From NCBI GenBank assembly GCA_045613745.1, contig JAZLBP010000002.1, positions 62,001-126,000 of the forward strand: a DNA stretch of 64,000 nucleotides, written 5' to 3'. Made by a program: the position numbers and the translations under genes. The DNA is from UBA940 sp045613745. GTDB taxonomy: Bacteria > Bacteroidota > Bacteroidia > Bacteroidales > Rikenellaceae. The stretch's first letter is position 1; the number at the start of each line of letters is the position of its first letter. The notes under the pieces are model-generated. The model was not told the DNA's origin, did not search any database, and saw only the letters and a list, made by a program, of their open reading frames with translations. Shown piece by piece: positions 43,674-52,675 of this stretch.

Positions 43674-44681
43674 ATGAAGATGATTTATGACATAGATCTG
43701 GCGCCGTACAACAGTTTCGGAGTCAGTGTGCGTGCCGCCCGCTTTGCCGAGGTGGCTTCGGCCGAAGATGCCGCCGAGTTGTTTGCCTTGCCCGAAGTGG
43801 AGAAGTGGATGGCTCTGGGCGACGGATGCAATGTGCTGTTTACGGGTGACTACGACGGCACTATTGTCCGTATTGCCGACACCTCGATTGTGATCGAGAG
43901 TGAGGACGACGCTCGCGCTGTGGTGCGCGTAGGTGGCGGTGTCGAGTGGGACGACTTTGTGGAGTGGAGCGTGTGTCGCGAGTTGTGGGGTGTCGAGAAT
44001 CTCTCGCTCATACCCGGAACGGTGGGCGCTTGCCCCGTGCAGAATATCGGTGCCTATGGTGCCGAGGCTGCCGACACTATCCGAGAGGTTGAGATTTGGG
44101 ACGTCGAGGAGAACCGTAGCCGTGTGCTGCGTGCCGAGGAGTGTGGCTTTGGCTACCGCGAGAGTGTGTTCAAACACTCGCTCAAAGGCCGCGCGCTGGT
44201 GCTTGGAGTGCGCTTCGAGCTGAGTAAGGTGGCAAACCCTAGATTGGATTATGGCGATGTGCGTGCCCGCGTCGAGGCGCTTGGTGGTGCAACGCTGCGA
44301 AATATTCGTACAGCGGTGGTGGAGATTCGCCGCTCGAAACTGCCCGACCACAAGGTTGTGGGTAATGCCGGCAGTTTCTTCAAAAACCCTGTGGTGGAGA
44401 GTGCTGTTGCCGACCGCATCAAGGCCGAGTGGCCCGAGGCTCCCACCTATCCCACACCTGCGGAGGGTATGGTCAAGCTGGCTGCGGGATGGCTCATCGA
44501 CAAGTGTGGCTGGAAAGGCCGCTCGCTGGGCCGCGCAGGAGTTCACGACCGTCAGGCTCTGGTGCTGATTAACTGCGGCGGAGCAACTGCGGCCGAGGTT
44601 ATCACTCTGGCGCAAACCATATGCAAGGATGTGGCCGACAAATTCGGGGTCGCAATCGAACCCGAGGTTAACATTATTTAA
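43674..44681 (+). CDS. murB: UDP-N-acetylenolpyruvoylglucosamine reductase
   Basis: FAD enzyme reducing UDP-GlcNAc-enolpyruvate to UDP-MurNAc, the second committed step of peptidoglycan synthesis. 335 residues from the ATG at 43674; the longer frame starts inside kdsC. Family segments: LGDGCNVLFTGDY, SLIPGTVGACPVQNIGAYG (type I MurB), the proton-donor serine in NAGSFFKNP, and the C-terminal IEPEV with the catalytic Glu. A -7 box 6 nt upstream suggests a leaderless mRNA. tilS follows after 3 bp. Confidence 0.95.
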   Translation: MKMIYDIDLAPYNSFGVSVRAARFAEVASAEDAAELFALPEVEKWMALGDGCNVLFTGDYDGTIVRIADTSIVIESEDDARAVVRVGGGVEWDDFVEWSVCRELWGVENLSLIPGTVGACPVQNIGAYGAEAADTIREVEIWDVEENRSRVLRAEECGFGYRESVFKHSLKGRALVLGVRFELSKVANPRLDYGDVRARVEALGGATLRNIRTAVVEIRRSKLPDHKVVGNAGSFFKNPVVESAVADRIKAEWPEAPTYPTPAEGMVKLAAGWLIDKCGWKGRSLGRAGVHDRQALVLINCGGATAAEVITLAQTICKDVADKFGVAIEPEVNII

Positions 44682-44684
44682 TGT

Positions 44685-46037
44685 ATGGCAGAAAGTTTAC
44701 TCGAAAAGTTTATACGATATATCCGCGAGAAGGAGTTGTTCACCACCTCGGATAAAATCCTGCTCACCGTCAGCGGTGGCGTGGACTCGATGGTGATGAT
44801 GGATTTGATGGTCAAGGCCGGCTATTCGGTCGGCGTTGCTCACTGCAACTTCCAACTGCGAGGAGAAGAGGCTGTTGAGGACGAGAGCCTGGTGGCAAAT
44901 CACGCCGAGGCGCTGGGTATTCCCCACTACAACAAACGCTTCGACACAGCGGCCGAAATGGAGCGTACGGGCGAGTCGGTGCAGATTGCTGCCCGCCGTC
45001 TGCGCTATGAGTGGTTCGATGAGTTGTGCGATGAGTATGGCTATACCGTTGTGGCCATCGCCCATCAGGCAGATGACTCTATCGAGACGTTTTTTATCAA
45101 CCTGTTCCGCGGTACGGGACTCAAAGGTCTGACCGGTATCAGCGTTATGCGCGACCGCGTGGTGCGCCCTCTGCTGTTTGCTCCCCGCAAGGAGATTAGC
45201 GAGTATGCGCTGGCCAACAAGGTGCCTTTCCGCGAGGACTCTTCTAATAAAACAACCAAATACCTTCGCAATAAAATCCGCCTCGGACTTGTGCCGCGTA
45301 TCCGCGAGATTAATCCCAAGTTTACGGAGTTGATGCGTGCCAATCTCGGCAGACTTATTGATGCACAACGATTTATCGACCGCACTATCGAGCTGATGCG
45401 CTCCGATGTACAGGAGCAGTGTGGCGAGGATGTCATTGTCTATCCCGACCGCATTCCGAGCGATTTGCCGCTCAACTTTGTGGTCTATGAGCTGCTCAAC
45501 TCGTCGTTCGGATTCAAGGGTGATGTTGTGGAGGCTATGTGTCGAGCGCTGAAAAATGGCGCGCAGTCGGGCAAGAAGTTCTATTCGCGTGACAAGGTGG
45601 CCTGCATCGACCGCGGACGCATTGTGATTTCGCCCATCGACGACAACGACAGCTGCGAGGTTAGGGTTGAGAAGTTTGCAACACGCGCCTACTGCGGCAA
45701 CTCGGTGCTCTATATGGAGTGGCTGGATGTGGATAATATCGGCTCGCTGCAAGTGCCTGATAATGTGGCACTGGTGGATGCCGACCGCTTGGAGTTCCCG
45801 CTCTCGTTGCGCCGTTGGAGTGAGGGTGACGCCTTCATTCCGTTGGGTATGACGGGCCGCAAGAAGGTCAGCGACTACCTTATCGACCACAAGGTGGCTG
45901 TGCCCGAAAAGAAACGCCAGTTCGTTATGACCTCGGGCGAAAATATTGTGTGGCTGGTTGGTCGCCGCGTGGACGACCGCTACAAAATCACGCCCCACAC
46001 CGAAAATGTACTTAAAATAACTCGCGAAATAATCTGA
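44685..46037 (+). CDS. tilS: tRNA(Ile)-lysidine synthetase
   Basis: Attaches lysine to C34 of the tRNA-Ile CAU anticodon so that it reads AUA; essential. 450 residues with the PP-loop SGGVDSM, VGVAHCNFQLRGEEA and AIAHQADDSIETFFINLFRGTGLKGL signatures; a central TilS domain and C-terminal domain (GRKKVSDYLIDHKV) follow. It lies 3 bp after murB and 4 bp before holA. Confidence 0.95.
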   Translation: MAESLLEKFIRYIREKELFTTSDKILLTVSGGVDSMVMMDLMVKAGYSVGVAHCNFQLRGEEAVEDESLVANHAEALGIPHYNKRFDTAAEMERTGESVQIAARRLRYEWFDELCDEYGYTVVAIAHQADDSIETFFINLFRGTGLKGLTGISVMRDRVVRPLLFAPRKEISEYALANKVPFREDSSNKTTKYLRNKIRLGLVPRIREINPKFTELMRANLGRLIDAQRFIDRTIELMRSDVQEQCGEDVIVYPDRIPSDLPLNFVVYELLNSSFGFKGDVVEAMCRALKNGAQSGKKFYSRDKVACIDRGRIVISPIDDNDSCEVRVEKFATRAYCGNSVLYMEWLDVDNIGSLQVPDNVALVDADRLEFPLSLRRWSEGDAFIPLGMTGRKKVSDYLIDHKVAVPEKKRQFVMTSGENIVWLVGRRVDDRYKITPHTENVLKITREII

Positions 46038-46041
46038 CGCT

Positions 46042-47118
46042 ATGGCCAAGGGCGGAGCAACATTCAAGAGTTGCGTGGTGGAGTTCGACCGCATAATGAG
46101 CGACATCCGTGCACGAAGTTATAAACCTGTCTATCTGTTGATGGGCGAGGAGGGCTACTTCATTGATGCTATCTCGGATTTGATTGGCGAGAGCGTGCTG
46201 GATGAGGTGGAACGCTCGTTCTGTCAGACAGTTATCTATGGTAAGGACACCCGCGCAGGCGACGTTGTGGACTTGGCGCGTCAGGTGCCTATGATGGGCG
46301 ACCGTCAGGTTGTTATCGTGCGCGAGGCTCAACAGCTCACCGCCTTCGACGAGCTGGATTCCTATGCCAAAGCGCCCAACAAAAGCACGATTTTGGTGCT
46401 GTGCTACAAGAAGGAGAAGGGACTCGACAAACGCACAGCGGTGTACAAACACCTGGCTGCTGCGGGCGAGGTTTTTGAGTCGGTGCGCCCCCGCGACTAC
46501 GAGATGAAGGACTGGCTCCGAGGCTTCATCGAGCGCAAGGGTATGAAGATGGAGCAAAAGGGTGTCGAGATGATTGTGGACCACACAGGAACTGACATCG
46601 CAAAGATTTCCAATGAGTTGGATAAACTGCTCGTGGCGCTGTCCGAGGGTACGCGCATCATCACACCCGACCATATCGAGGAACATATCGGCATCAGCAA
46701 GGACTTCAACGTGTATGAGTTGAACCGCGCTGTGTTGGCCCGTGACGCAGGTCGCGCGCTGACCATTGCCGACTATATGGCGCGCAATCCCAAGAGCAAC
46801 CCTATGGTTGTCATTGTGATGGCGATGTTCGGTCAGTTCAAGCAGGTGTTTGTCTATAACTACTATAAGTGGTTGGTTGCGCGCAAGGGTCAGACTATGC
46901 CCTCGGATGCGGAGATGTGCCGAATTTTGGGTCTGCCCGCGCCGTTCTTTGTGAACGAGGTGAGGAGTGCCGCCGCGCTCTATCCCAACAAGGTTACCTT
47001 CAAAATTTTGGGCATAATCCGCGAGTATGACGCCCGCACCAAAGGTATCGAAACGGGTGGCGTGTCGGACGGCGAAATGCTTCGCGAAATGATTTTAAAG
47101 ATAGTTACGGCAAGTTAG
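46042..47118 (+). CDS. holA: DNA polymerase III subunit delta
   Basis: Clamp-loader wrench that opens the beta sliding clamp. 358 residues. The N-terminal clamp-contact segment PVYLLMGEEGYFIDAI and the AAA+-like DDRQVVIVREAQQL-like region (GDRQVVIVREAQQL) fit HolA, as do the C-terminal helical VFVYNYYKWLVARKGQ and LGLPAPFFVNEVR. No functional P-loop is present, as expected. It is the last gene of the murB-tilS-holA unit. Confidence 0.92.
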   Translation: MAKGGATFKSCVVEFDRIMSDIRARSYKPVYLLMGEEGYFIDAISDLIGESVLDEVERSFCQTVIYGKDTRAGDVVDLARQVPMMGDRQVVIVREAQQLTAFDELDSYAKAPNKSTILVLCYKKEKGLDKRTAVYKHLAAAGEVFESVRPRDYEMKDWLRGFIERKGMKMEQKGVEMIVDHTGTDIAKISNELDKLLVALSEGTRIITPDHIEEHIGISKDFNVYELNRAVLARDAGRALTIADYMARNPKSNPMVVIVMAMFGQFKQVFVYNYYKWLVARKGQTMPSDAEMCRILGLPAPFFVNEVRSAAALYPNKVTFKILGIIREYDARTKGIETGGVSDGEMLREMILKIVTAS

Positions 47119-47198
47119 GTATTGTGTTTGTAATCAATCTTTTGTCTGGCTTTTTCTATCGTTTGTTAAGGATTCTGTAAAACCAAATCTGAATAAAA

Positions 47199-47954
47199 AT
47201 GTTTAAGGAGGGAGTGTATCTCGACGGCTGTGTCGTGCGTTCGGTGGAGGAGTCTGCCGAGCTTGAGTTGCTGCAATCTCCTTATGTCTATCGCACTGTC
47301 AGATGTGCTAATTTTCAGCCCGAGGATAGCGCCGCCGAGGCTGCCGAACTCAATGGTAGTTTCGAAAAGGTGTTTGGCCGACGCAGCGCGATTACGGCCG
47401 ACGAGCTCGAACGCGCTGTGCGTAATCTGCTGACTCGCAACCACTATCCCAATCAAGCGGTCAATGTCGAGGTGCGATTGTATGCCTCGGCCGAGCGCGC
47501 AGTGATGTGTGTTGTGGCAGGAAAACTGCTCCTTGCGGACCACTATGAATTTGCATTTATACGACCCGCTGCCAAAGAATGTGCTGTAGAAGTGCCTGTG
47601 CCCGAATGTTTTACGAGTTTTGGCCGTCAGGTGATGAATCTCACTTCGCTCAAAAATGGCGAGGTGCGTCTGGTGCGCCAAAAGGGACGTTTGGTGTCGT
47701 GCGAAGGTTTTCCTCTGTGGGGTGTTGTGGATAACCACGTGGTGTCGCTGACTCCGTGGCAGAGTGTCGAGAGTCGTCGCGCCCAAGAGGTGTTCCGCCG
47801 CGCAGGAGTTGCTGTGACGGAGGGTGTCGAAGTCGATGAATCGAAGCTCACCGAATTGTTCTATTTCGGCACTAATGAGTTGGTGTCGGTGGGTCGCGCG
47901 TGGGGCCGCGTGCTCGAACCTTTTGTGGCGTTCCGCCTTGCCGATTATCTGTAA
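47199..47954 (+). CDS. Class IV aminotransferase-like protein lacking the catalytic lysine
   Basis: 251 residues resembling branched-chain/4-amino-4-deoxychorismate lyase proteins: the central GEVRLVRQKGRLVSCEG then WGVVDNHVVSLTP looks like the 'dEalllD..G.v.Eg..sNif.v.dg.l.TP' stretch, and LTELFYFGTNELVSV like the 'adEvfltGTa.evtpV' end. Where the PLP lysine is expected (HKTTNR-type motif), this protein reads FTSFGR at 138-143, with Thr139 in the lysine place, and SNIF becomes FPLW. So it is probably a non-catalytic relative. An unusual lyase or a misaligned motif remains possible. It starts 80 bp after holA and converges with the acyltransferase gene (10-bp overlap at the ends). Confidence 0.6.
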   Translation: MFKEGVYLDGCVVRSVEESAELELLQSPYVYRTVRCANFQPEDSAAEAAELNGSFEKVFGRRSAITADELERAVRNLLTRNHYPNQAVNVEVRLYASAERAVMCVVAGKLLLADHYEFAFIRPAAKECAVEVPVPECFTSFGRQVMNLTSLKNGEVRLVRQKGRLVSCEGFPLWGVVDNHVVSLTPWQSVESRRAQEVFRRAGVAVTEGVEVDESKLTELFYFGTNELVSVGRAWGRVLEPFVAFRLADYL

Positions 47955-48757
47955 TAGCCCCGCAATCTCTCCATCTCGTCGCGCACCAAAAGTGTGCAGG
48001 CCTCGGCATTCTGCTCCGAAGCCAAAATCTCCCACGCAATGGGTGAACCAAACACTATCTTGAAGTGTCGTCCGCGTTGTGCAAACAGCTCCGACGGAAG
48101 TAGTATCATCTCGATGTTCTGTTTGATACCCAACGCTTTGCGTAGTCGTGCCAAGACATAAAAACGGCGCGACAATCCACCATCCACATACACGGGAATA
48201 ACATCTCGTTTGGAGGCTACGGCCCGCTTGATGAATCCCGATTTCCACGGCAGGTCACTGACTCGGCCCCGCTGCTTGCGCGAACACATCCCCGCAGGGA
48301 AGGTCACAATGGGTGTGTCCCCTCGGAATATGCGCTCGAAACTGCGCGCCGACGAACTCCTCTGCCGTCCGTGCTTGTTGATAGGAAGGAATACGGGCGC
48401 GAGTGGAGTGAGGGTCATCAGCAGGTCGTTCACTCCGATGCGCACATCGCCAAACCGCCGACCCACGCAGTGGCCGAGCATAAGCCCGTCCATACCGCCA
48501 AAGGGGTGGTTGGAGGCAAATACATAGCGCCCCTGCCGAGGCTCATCCTCCCAAATGCCCTCGTAGGTGATGTCGAGCCGCGCGAAGATTGCGTCAATAA
48601 ACTCCAAGGGCTGCATTCCTCGGCCGAGAGCAAGCAGCTCTTCGATGCGGTCGAGACACAACAGACGTTCCAAAGCCGAAATCATAAAATCGGGCAACAG
48701 AGCATCCAAACGCGGACTTTTTGCCCTTATCATTTGTCGAACAGATAGTTTTTGCAT
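47945..48757 (-). CDS. PlsC-like lysophospholipid/lipid acyltransferase
   Basis: 270 residues. The acyltransferase block I reads NHPFGGMDG (His and Asp spaced as HX5D instead of the usual HX4D), followed by PINKHGRQRSS and the block III-like VTFPAGMCSRKQRGRVSDLPWKSGFIKRA. Similar Bacteroidetes proteins act on glycine/ornithine lipids or lysophosphatidate; which one cannot be said. The ATG at 48757 is preferred; the longer frame uses a TTG at 48778. It is divergent from the dcw cluster, in the place where mraZ is often found. Confidence 0.82.
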   Translation of the reverse strand: MQKLSVRQMIRAKSPRLDALLPDFMISALERLLCLDRIEELLALGRGMQPLEFIDAIFARLDITYEGIWEDEPRQGRYVFASNHPFGGMDGLMLGHCVGRRFGDVRIGVNDLLMTLTPLAPVFLPINKHGRQRSSSARSFERIFRGDTPIVTFPAGMCSRKQRGRVSDLPWKSGFIKRAVASKRDVIPVYVDGGLSRRFYVLARLRKALGIKQNIEMILLPSELFAQRGRHFKIVFGSPIAWEILASEQNAEACTLLVRDEMERLRGYYR

Positions 48758-48863
48758 AGCCGAAAAAATATTTTGCAAAAATTGTGCCCTATGTGGGTCG
48801 GGGCTTTGTAAAACCGAGGTAAAATTTATAATTTTACACCCTAATTACACGACCCATTCAGTT

Positions 48864-49766
48864 ATGGAAACTTACCACGTACCAGTGATGCTCCAAGAGT
48901 CGCTTGACTTACTTGAAATTAACCCCGACGGAGTGTATGTTGACCTCACCTTTGGAGGTGGTGGTCACTCTTCGCACATCGTCCAGCGACTCAGCCCCAA
49001 GGGACACCTCTACTCGTTTGACCAAGATGCCGACGCCGAGGCCAATGCCTTCGACGACGAGCGCTTCACCTTTGTGCGCAGCAATTTCCGCTTTATGCGC
49101 GGTAACCTGCGTATGCGCGGTGTGGAGCAGGTTGATGGTGTGTTTGCCGATCTGGGTGTGTCGTCGCACCACTTCGACGCCACCGAACGAGGTTTCTCGT
49201 TCCGCGGTGACGCCCCTCTGGATATGCGTATGAACCGCCGAGGAGGTCGCACCGCAGCCGATGTTGTCAACGACTACGACGTGGAGCGACTGACCTGGAT
49301 TCTGAAAAACTATGGCGAGATTGATGGCGCGGCACGCGTGGCTCGTTGTATTGAATCGGCGCGTAGCGCAGCTCCGCTTACCACCACCTTCGACCTCGTG
49401 GAGGCGGTCAAGAGGGTTACTCCTCCGCGCGACGAGTCGAAGTTCCTGTCCAAGCTGTTTCAGGCTATCCGTATCGAGGTGAATGGCGAGATGGAGGCGT
49501 TGCAGATGGCACTCGAACAGAGCTTGAAGATGTTGCGCCCAGGTGGTCGTCTGGTGATTATGTCCTACCACTCGTTGGAGGACAGAATGGTCAAAAACTT
49601 TATGCGTAGCGGAACCGTGGATGGCAAGGTTGAGAAAGATTTCTATGGCCGCGTATCCACACCGTTCGAAATCGTTACGCGCAAGGTTGTTGTTCCCACC
49701 CCCGAGGAGGTGGAACGCAACCCCCGCAGCCGAAGCGCCAAGATGCGTGCTGCAATAAAACTCTAA
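48864..49766 (+). CDS. rsmH: 16S rRNA (cytosine-1402-N4)-methyltransferase RsmH
   Basis: SAM-dependent methyltransferase acting on C1402 of 16S rRNA. 300 residues from METYHVPVML; the upstream extension to 48567 is antisense to the acyltransferase and not real. SAM motif VDLTFGGGGHSSHI, FADLGVSSHHFD and RGFSFRGDAPLDMRM are present, along with YHSLEDR near the end. It is the first gene of the dcw cluster. No canonical TAnnTTTG box is clear; a TAATTTTA lies about 35 nt upstream. Confidence 0.97.
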   Translation: METYHVPVMLQESLDLLEINPDGVYVDLTFGGGGHSSHIVQRLSPKGHLYSFDQDADAEANAFDDERFTFVRSNFRFMRGNLRMRGVEQVDGVFADLGVSSHHFDATERGFSFRGDAPLDMRMNRRGGRTAADVVNDYDVERLTWILKNYGEIDGAARVARCIESARSAAPLTTTFDLVEAVKRVTPPRDESKFLSKLFQAIRIEVNGEMEALQMALEQSLKMLRPGGRLVIMSYHSLEDRMVKNFMRSGTVDGKVEKDFYGRVSTPFEIVTRKVVVPTPEEVERNPRSRSAKMRAAIKL

Positions 49767-49781
49767 AAATCCTAACGCACG

Positions 49782-50393
49782 ATGAGCAGTTACGATCCCG
49801 AAATAGACCCCTCGATTCGTCTGGAAGAGGAGGAGAGGTTGCGAGCCCTGCAAGAGGAGCAGGAACGTGAGGAGTCGCGCCTCGAAATGGAGCGCACGAT
49901 TAACGATATTCTCGACCGCCGCGAGTCGCGCGAGCGCGAGAGTGCATCGTTTGGTCGCCGTCCCATAGGCCGCCGCGAACGTTTCAGCCGCCTTGATGCG
50001 GGCAATGCTGCCGAGGAGACCCCTGCCACCGAGGAGCCTTCGGAGGAGAGTGCTGCCGAGCCCTCGCGCAAACGCAAGAAGATGAGCTCGCGAGCAGGAG
50101 GTGTGTTCTCGGGAGGATTCTTGGATACCCCCTGGATGAGGGAGCACTACCCCTATCTGTTGGGTGGCATTGTACTGTTGTTGTTCTACCTGATGAGTTC
50201 GTTCAGTGTGCAACGTCTGCACCACACCCGTCAGGTGCTCGAACGAAAACTCTACACCACACGCACCGACGCGGTGAATATGTCGCGCAAGGCCAAGAGT
50301 GTGTCGGGACGCAGTGCTGTTGTGAAGCGTGTAAAAGAGATGGGACTCGACCTCGAAGAGTCGCTCGAACCTGTTAAAGTGATTGAAAAGTAA
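49782..50393 (+). CDS. ftsL: FtsL-like cell division protein with long N-terminal tail
   Basis: 203 residues with one transmembrane segment at about 125-143 (YLLGGIVLLLFYLMSSF) and a short periplasmic coiled-coil part of about 60 residues. Position between rsmH and ftsI identifies it as FtsL. The cytoplasmic tail of about 120 residues is unusually long: residues 10-55 are Glu/Arg-rich and probably helical, then come basic and acidic stretches (GRRPIGRRERFSR; EETPATEEPSEES). FtsL usually has a short tail. Its stop overlaps the ftsI start by 1 bp. Confidence 0.8.
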   Translation: MSSYDPEIDPSIRLEEEERLRALQEEQEREESRLEMERTINDILDRRESRERESASFGRRPIGRRERFSRLDAGNAAEETPATEEPSEESAAEPSRKRKKMSSRAGGVFSGGFLDTPWMREHYPYLLGGIVLLLFYLMSSFSVQRLHHTRQVLERKLYTTRTDAVNMSRKAKSVSGRSAVVKRVKEMGLDLEESLEPVKVIEK

Positions 50394-52675
50394 TGGCTGA
50401 CGATACTAAAAAGAAATCAACCCCCATCAAGACCTCCATACGGCGTAGGGTGCAGACACTCTACTTCATAATGTTGGGCGTGGGTGTGCTGATACTTCTG
50501 AAAATCCTCTATATCCAATACGGCCCCGATGGCGAGGACTACCGCACCAAAGGTCGTGTTACCAACTTTGGTTACTTCCGCGAGGAGGCGATGCGTGGCG
50601 ACATATACTCCAAAGATATGCAGCTTATCGCAACTTCGCAGAAGCGCTACTTTGTGGGTTTGGACTTCGGTGTAGATAGCATTGCCAACAGCAAAAAAGG
50701 TACTCGTGAGCTGCTCAATAACATCCCTGTGTTGTCGCGTCAGCTGGGCGAGATGTTCGATATGCCTGCGTCGTACTTCGAGAATAAAATCCGTGGCGCC
50801 TTCAGCCGCTATCAAACCAGTACCAAGGAGCGCCCCCAACCGCGATATGTGCGCCTCACACCGAGGAGTATCTCGAAGGACGAACTTGTTAAGATGCGTA
50901 CCTTTGCACAACTCAACCTGCCTGCCAACCGAGGTGGTCGCAGCGAGGAGGCTACGGTTGTGCGTGTGCGTCCGTTCGGCAATCTTGCGGCTCACTCAAT
51001 CGGCCTGACTTCGACCAAAATCGACACTGTGCAACTGCCCTCGACCATTGCCGACACCATTGTGCGTACTCAACTTGTTCACTCGTTGCGTCCGCTGACG
51101 GGTTTGGAACACGCCTTCCACTCGCAGTTGGAGGGTGTGAGCGGTGTACAGTTCCGCCAAAAAATCAACAGCAAGTTCTGGGAGCCCATCGACAGCCCGC
51201 ACAACATTCCTCCGCAGGATGGTTGCGACATTGTTACCACCATCGATATGGATGTGCAAGACATCGCCGAGACTATGCTCGAAAAACAACTTCTGCAATA
51301 TAAAGCCGATTGGGGTACTGTGGTGGTTATGGAGACCGCTACGGGTGACATTCGCGCGATGGCCAACCTCACTCGCTATGACGACCGATGTGTCGAGGAC
51401 CGTAACTATGCGCTGGGCCGCTATGAACCGGGTTCGACCATCAAACTTGCTTCGATGTTGGCGCTGTGCGAGATGAGTAATCTTGAACTCACCGACTCGG
51501 TGGATGTGAACTATGGTCGTGATGTGGTGTTCAATGGCAAGAAATATAAGGACGACCACACCTACAAAACCCAGTATCTGACCATCAAAAATATGTTTGC
51601 GCAGTCGTCGAACATCGGTTTCGTGCGCAAAATCAAGGAGGTTTTCGACGATAACCCCTCGCGCTATACCGACTACCTTATCGACGAACTCGGTTTCCGC
51701 GATACCATCAACATCTGCCTGAATGGCGAGGCGCGTCCCAAGATGTGGACCCCGAAGGACAAGGGCAAGTACCAATGGGATAAACTCACAATGCAACAGA
51801 TGGCCTATGGCTACGCCTTCGAGATTAGCCCGTTGCACACCCTTGCACTGTATAATGCTGTGGCTAATGGTGGTGCTATGGTGCGTCCGCGTCTGGCTAC
51901 TGCCGTTACGCGCTATGGCGAGGTGGTTGAGGAGTTTCCTGTGGACTATATCAACAAGCGAATCTGCTCGGATGAGACCCTTGCCAAGGTGCGCGAGTGC
52001 TTGGAGGGCGTTGTGGACGTCGGTACGGGTAAGGTGCTCAAAAACCCCTACTACACTGTGGCTGCCAAGACTGGTACCGCACAGATGCTTATCGGCGGCA
52101 ACTATGCCAATGCCAAAGGACAACGACTCTACCTTGCCACAATGGTAGGTTACTTCCCCGCCGAGGCACCCAAATACTCGATTATCGTGTGTATGAAGTG
52201 TTTTACGGGCAATACGGGTAATATCTATGGCTCGTCGCTGGCGGGTCCCGTATTCCGTGCTGTGGCCGACCGTCTGTATGCCGCCCACACCGAGTGGCAA
52301 CCGACCATCGAGCAGAAGGTCAAGGCCGACACCATTCAGGTGCGTCACCTGCCCGTTCCTCTTAAAGGTGGCAACTACGACGAGGTGCGCCGCGTGGCCC
52401 GCAAACTCGATGTGCCTATGGACAATCAGGTGAAGGCCGACGAGTGGGTGCGTACAAGTCGCGATAGTGTGGCCGTAACGCTTACAGACCTGAAAATTTC
52501 CGACCATATGGTTGCCAATGTGATAGGAATGGGAGCCAAAGATGCTCTATACTTGTTGGAGAGCCAGGGCTTACGCGTTGTGCTCGAAGGCCGAGGTGTC
52601 GTTGTGCGCCAGTCACTCACTCCCGGCACGACCATACAGAGGGGACAAACCATAATTTTGACTTTGAAAAAATGA
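50393..52675 (+). CDS. ftsI: Division-specific penicillin-binding protein (FtsI/PBP3), PASTA
   Basis: Septal peptidoglycan transpeptidase, 760 residues: transmembrane anchor at about 22-40, dimerisation domain, transpeptidase domain and a C-terminal PASTA domain (about 695-760). Active-site motifs are S348TIK (GSTIK), SSN at 405-407 and KTGTA at 559-563. The PASTA module, seen more often in Gram-positive PBPs, is common in Bacteroidetes FtsI. It works with FtsW, encoded later in the cluster. The murE start overlaps its stop by 4 bp. Confidence 0.95.
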   Translation: MADDTKKKSTPIKTSIRRRVQTLYFIMLGVGVLILLKILYIQYGPDGEDYRTKGRVTNFGYFREEAMRGDIYSKDMQLIATSQKRYFVGLDFGVDSIANSKKGTRELLNNIPVLSRQLGEMFDMPASYFENKIRGAFSRYQTSTKERPQPRYVRLTPRSISKDELVKMRTFAQLNLPANRGGRSEEATVVRVRPFGNLAAHSIGLTSTKIDTVQLPSTIADTIVRTQLVHSLRPLTGLEHAFHSQLEGVSGVQFRQKINSKFWEPIDSPHNIPPQDGCDIVTTIDMDVQDIAETMLEKQLLQYKADWGTVVVMETATGDIRAMANLTRYDDRCVEDRNYALGRYEPGSTIKLASMLALCEMSNLELTDSVDVNYGRDVVFNGKKYKDDHTYKTQYLTIKNMFAQSSNIGFVRKIKEVFDDNPSRYTDYLIDELGFRDTINICLNGEARPKMWTPKDKGKYQWDKLTMQQMAYGYAFEISPLHTLALYNAVANGGAMVRPRLATAVTRYGEVVEEFPVDYINKRICSDETLAKVRECLEGVVDVGTGKVLKNPYYTVAAKTGTAQMLIGGNYANAKGQRLYLATMVGYFPAEAPKYSIIVCMKCFTGNTGNIYGSSLAGPVFRAVADRLYAAHTEWQPTIEQKVKADTIQVRHLPVPLKGGNYDEVRRVARKLDVPMDNQVKADEWVRTSRDSVAVTLTDLKISDHMVANVIGMGAKDALYLLESQGLRVVLEGRGVVVRQSLTPGTTIQRGQTIILTLKK

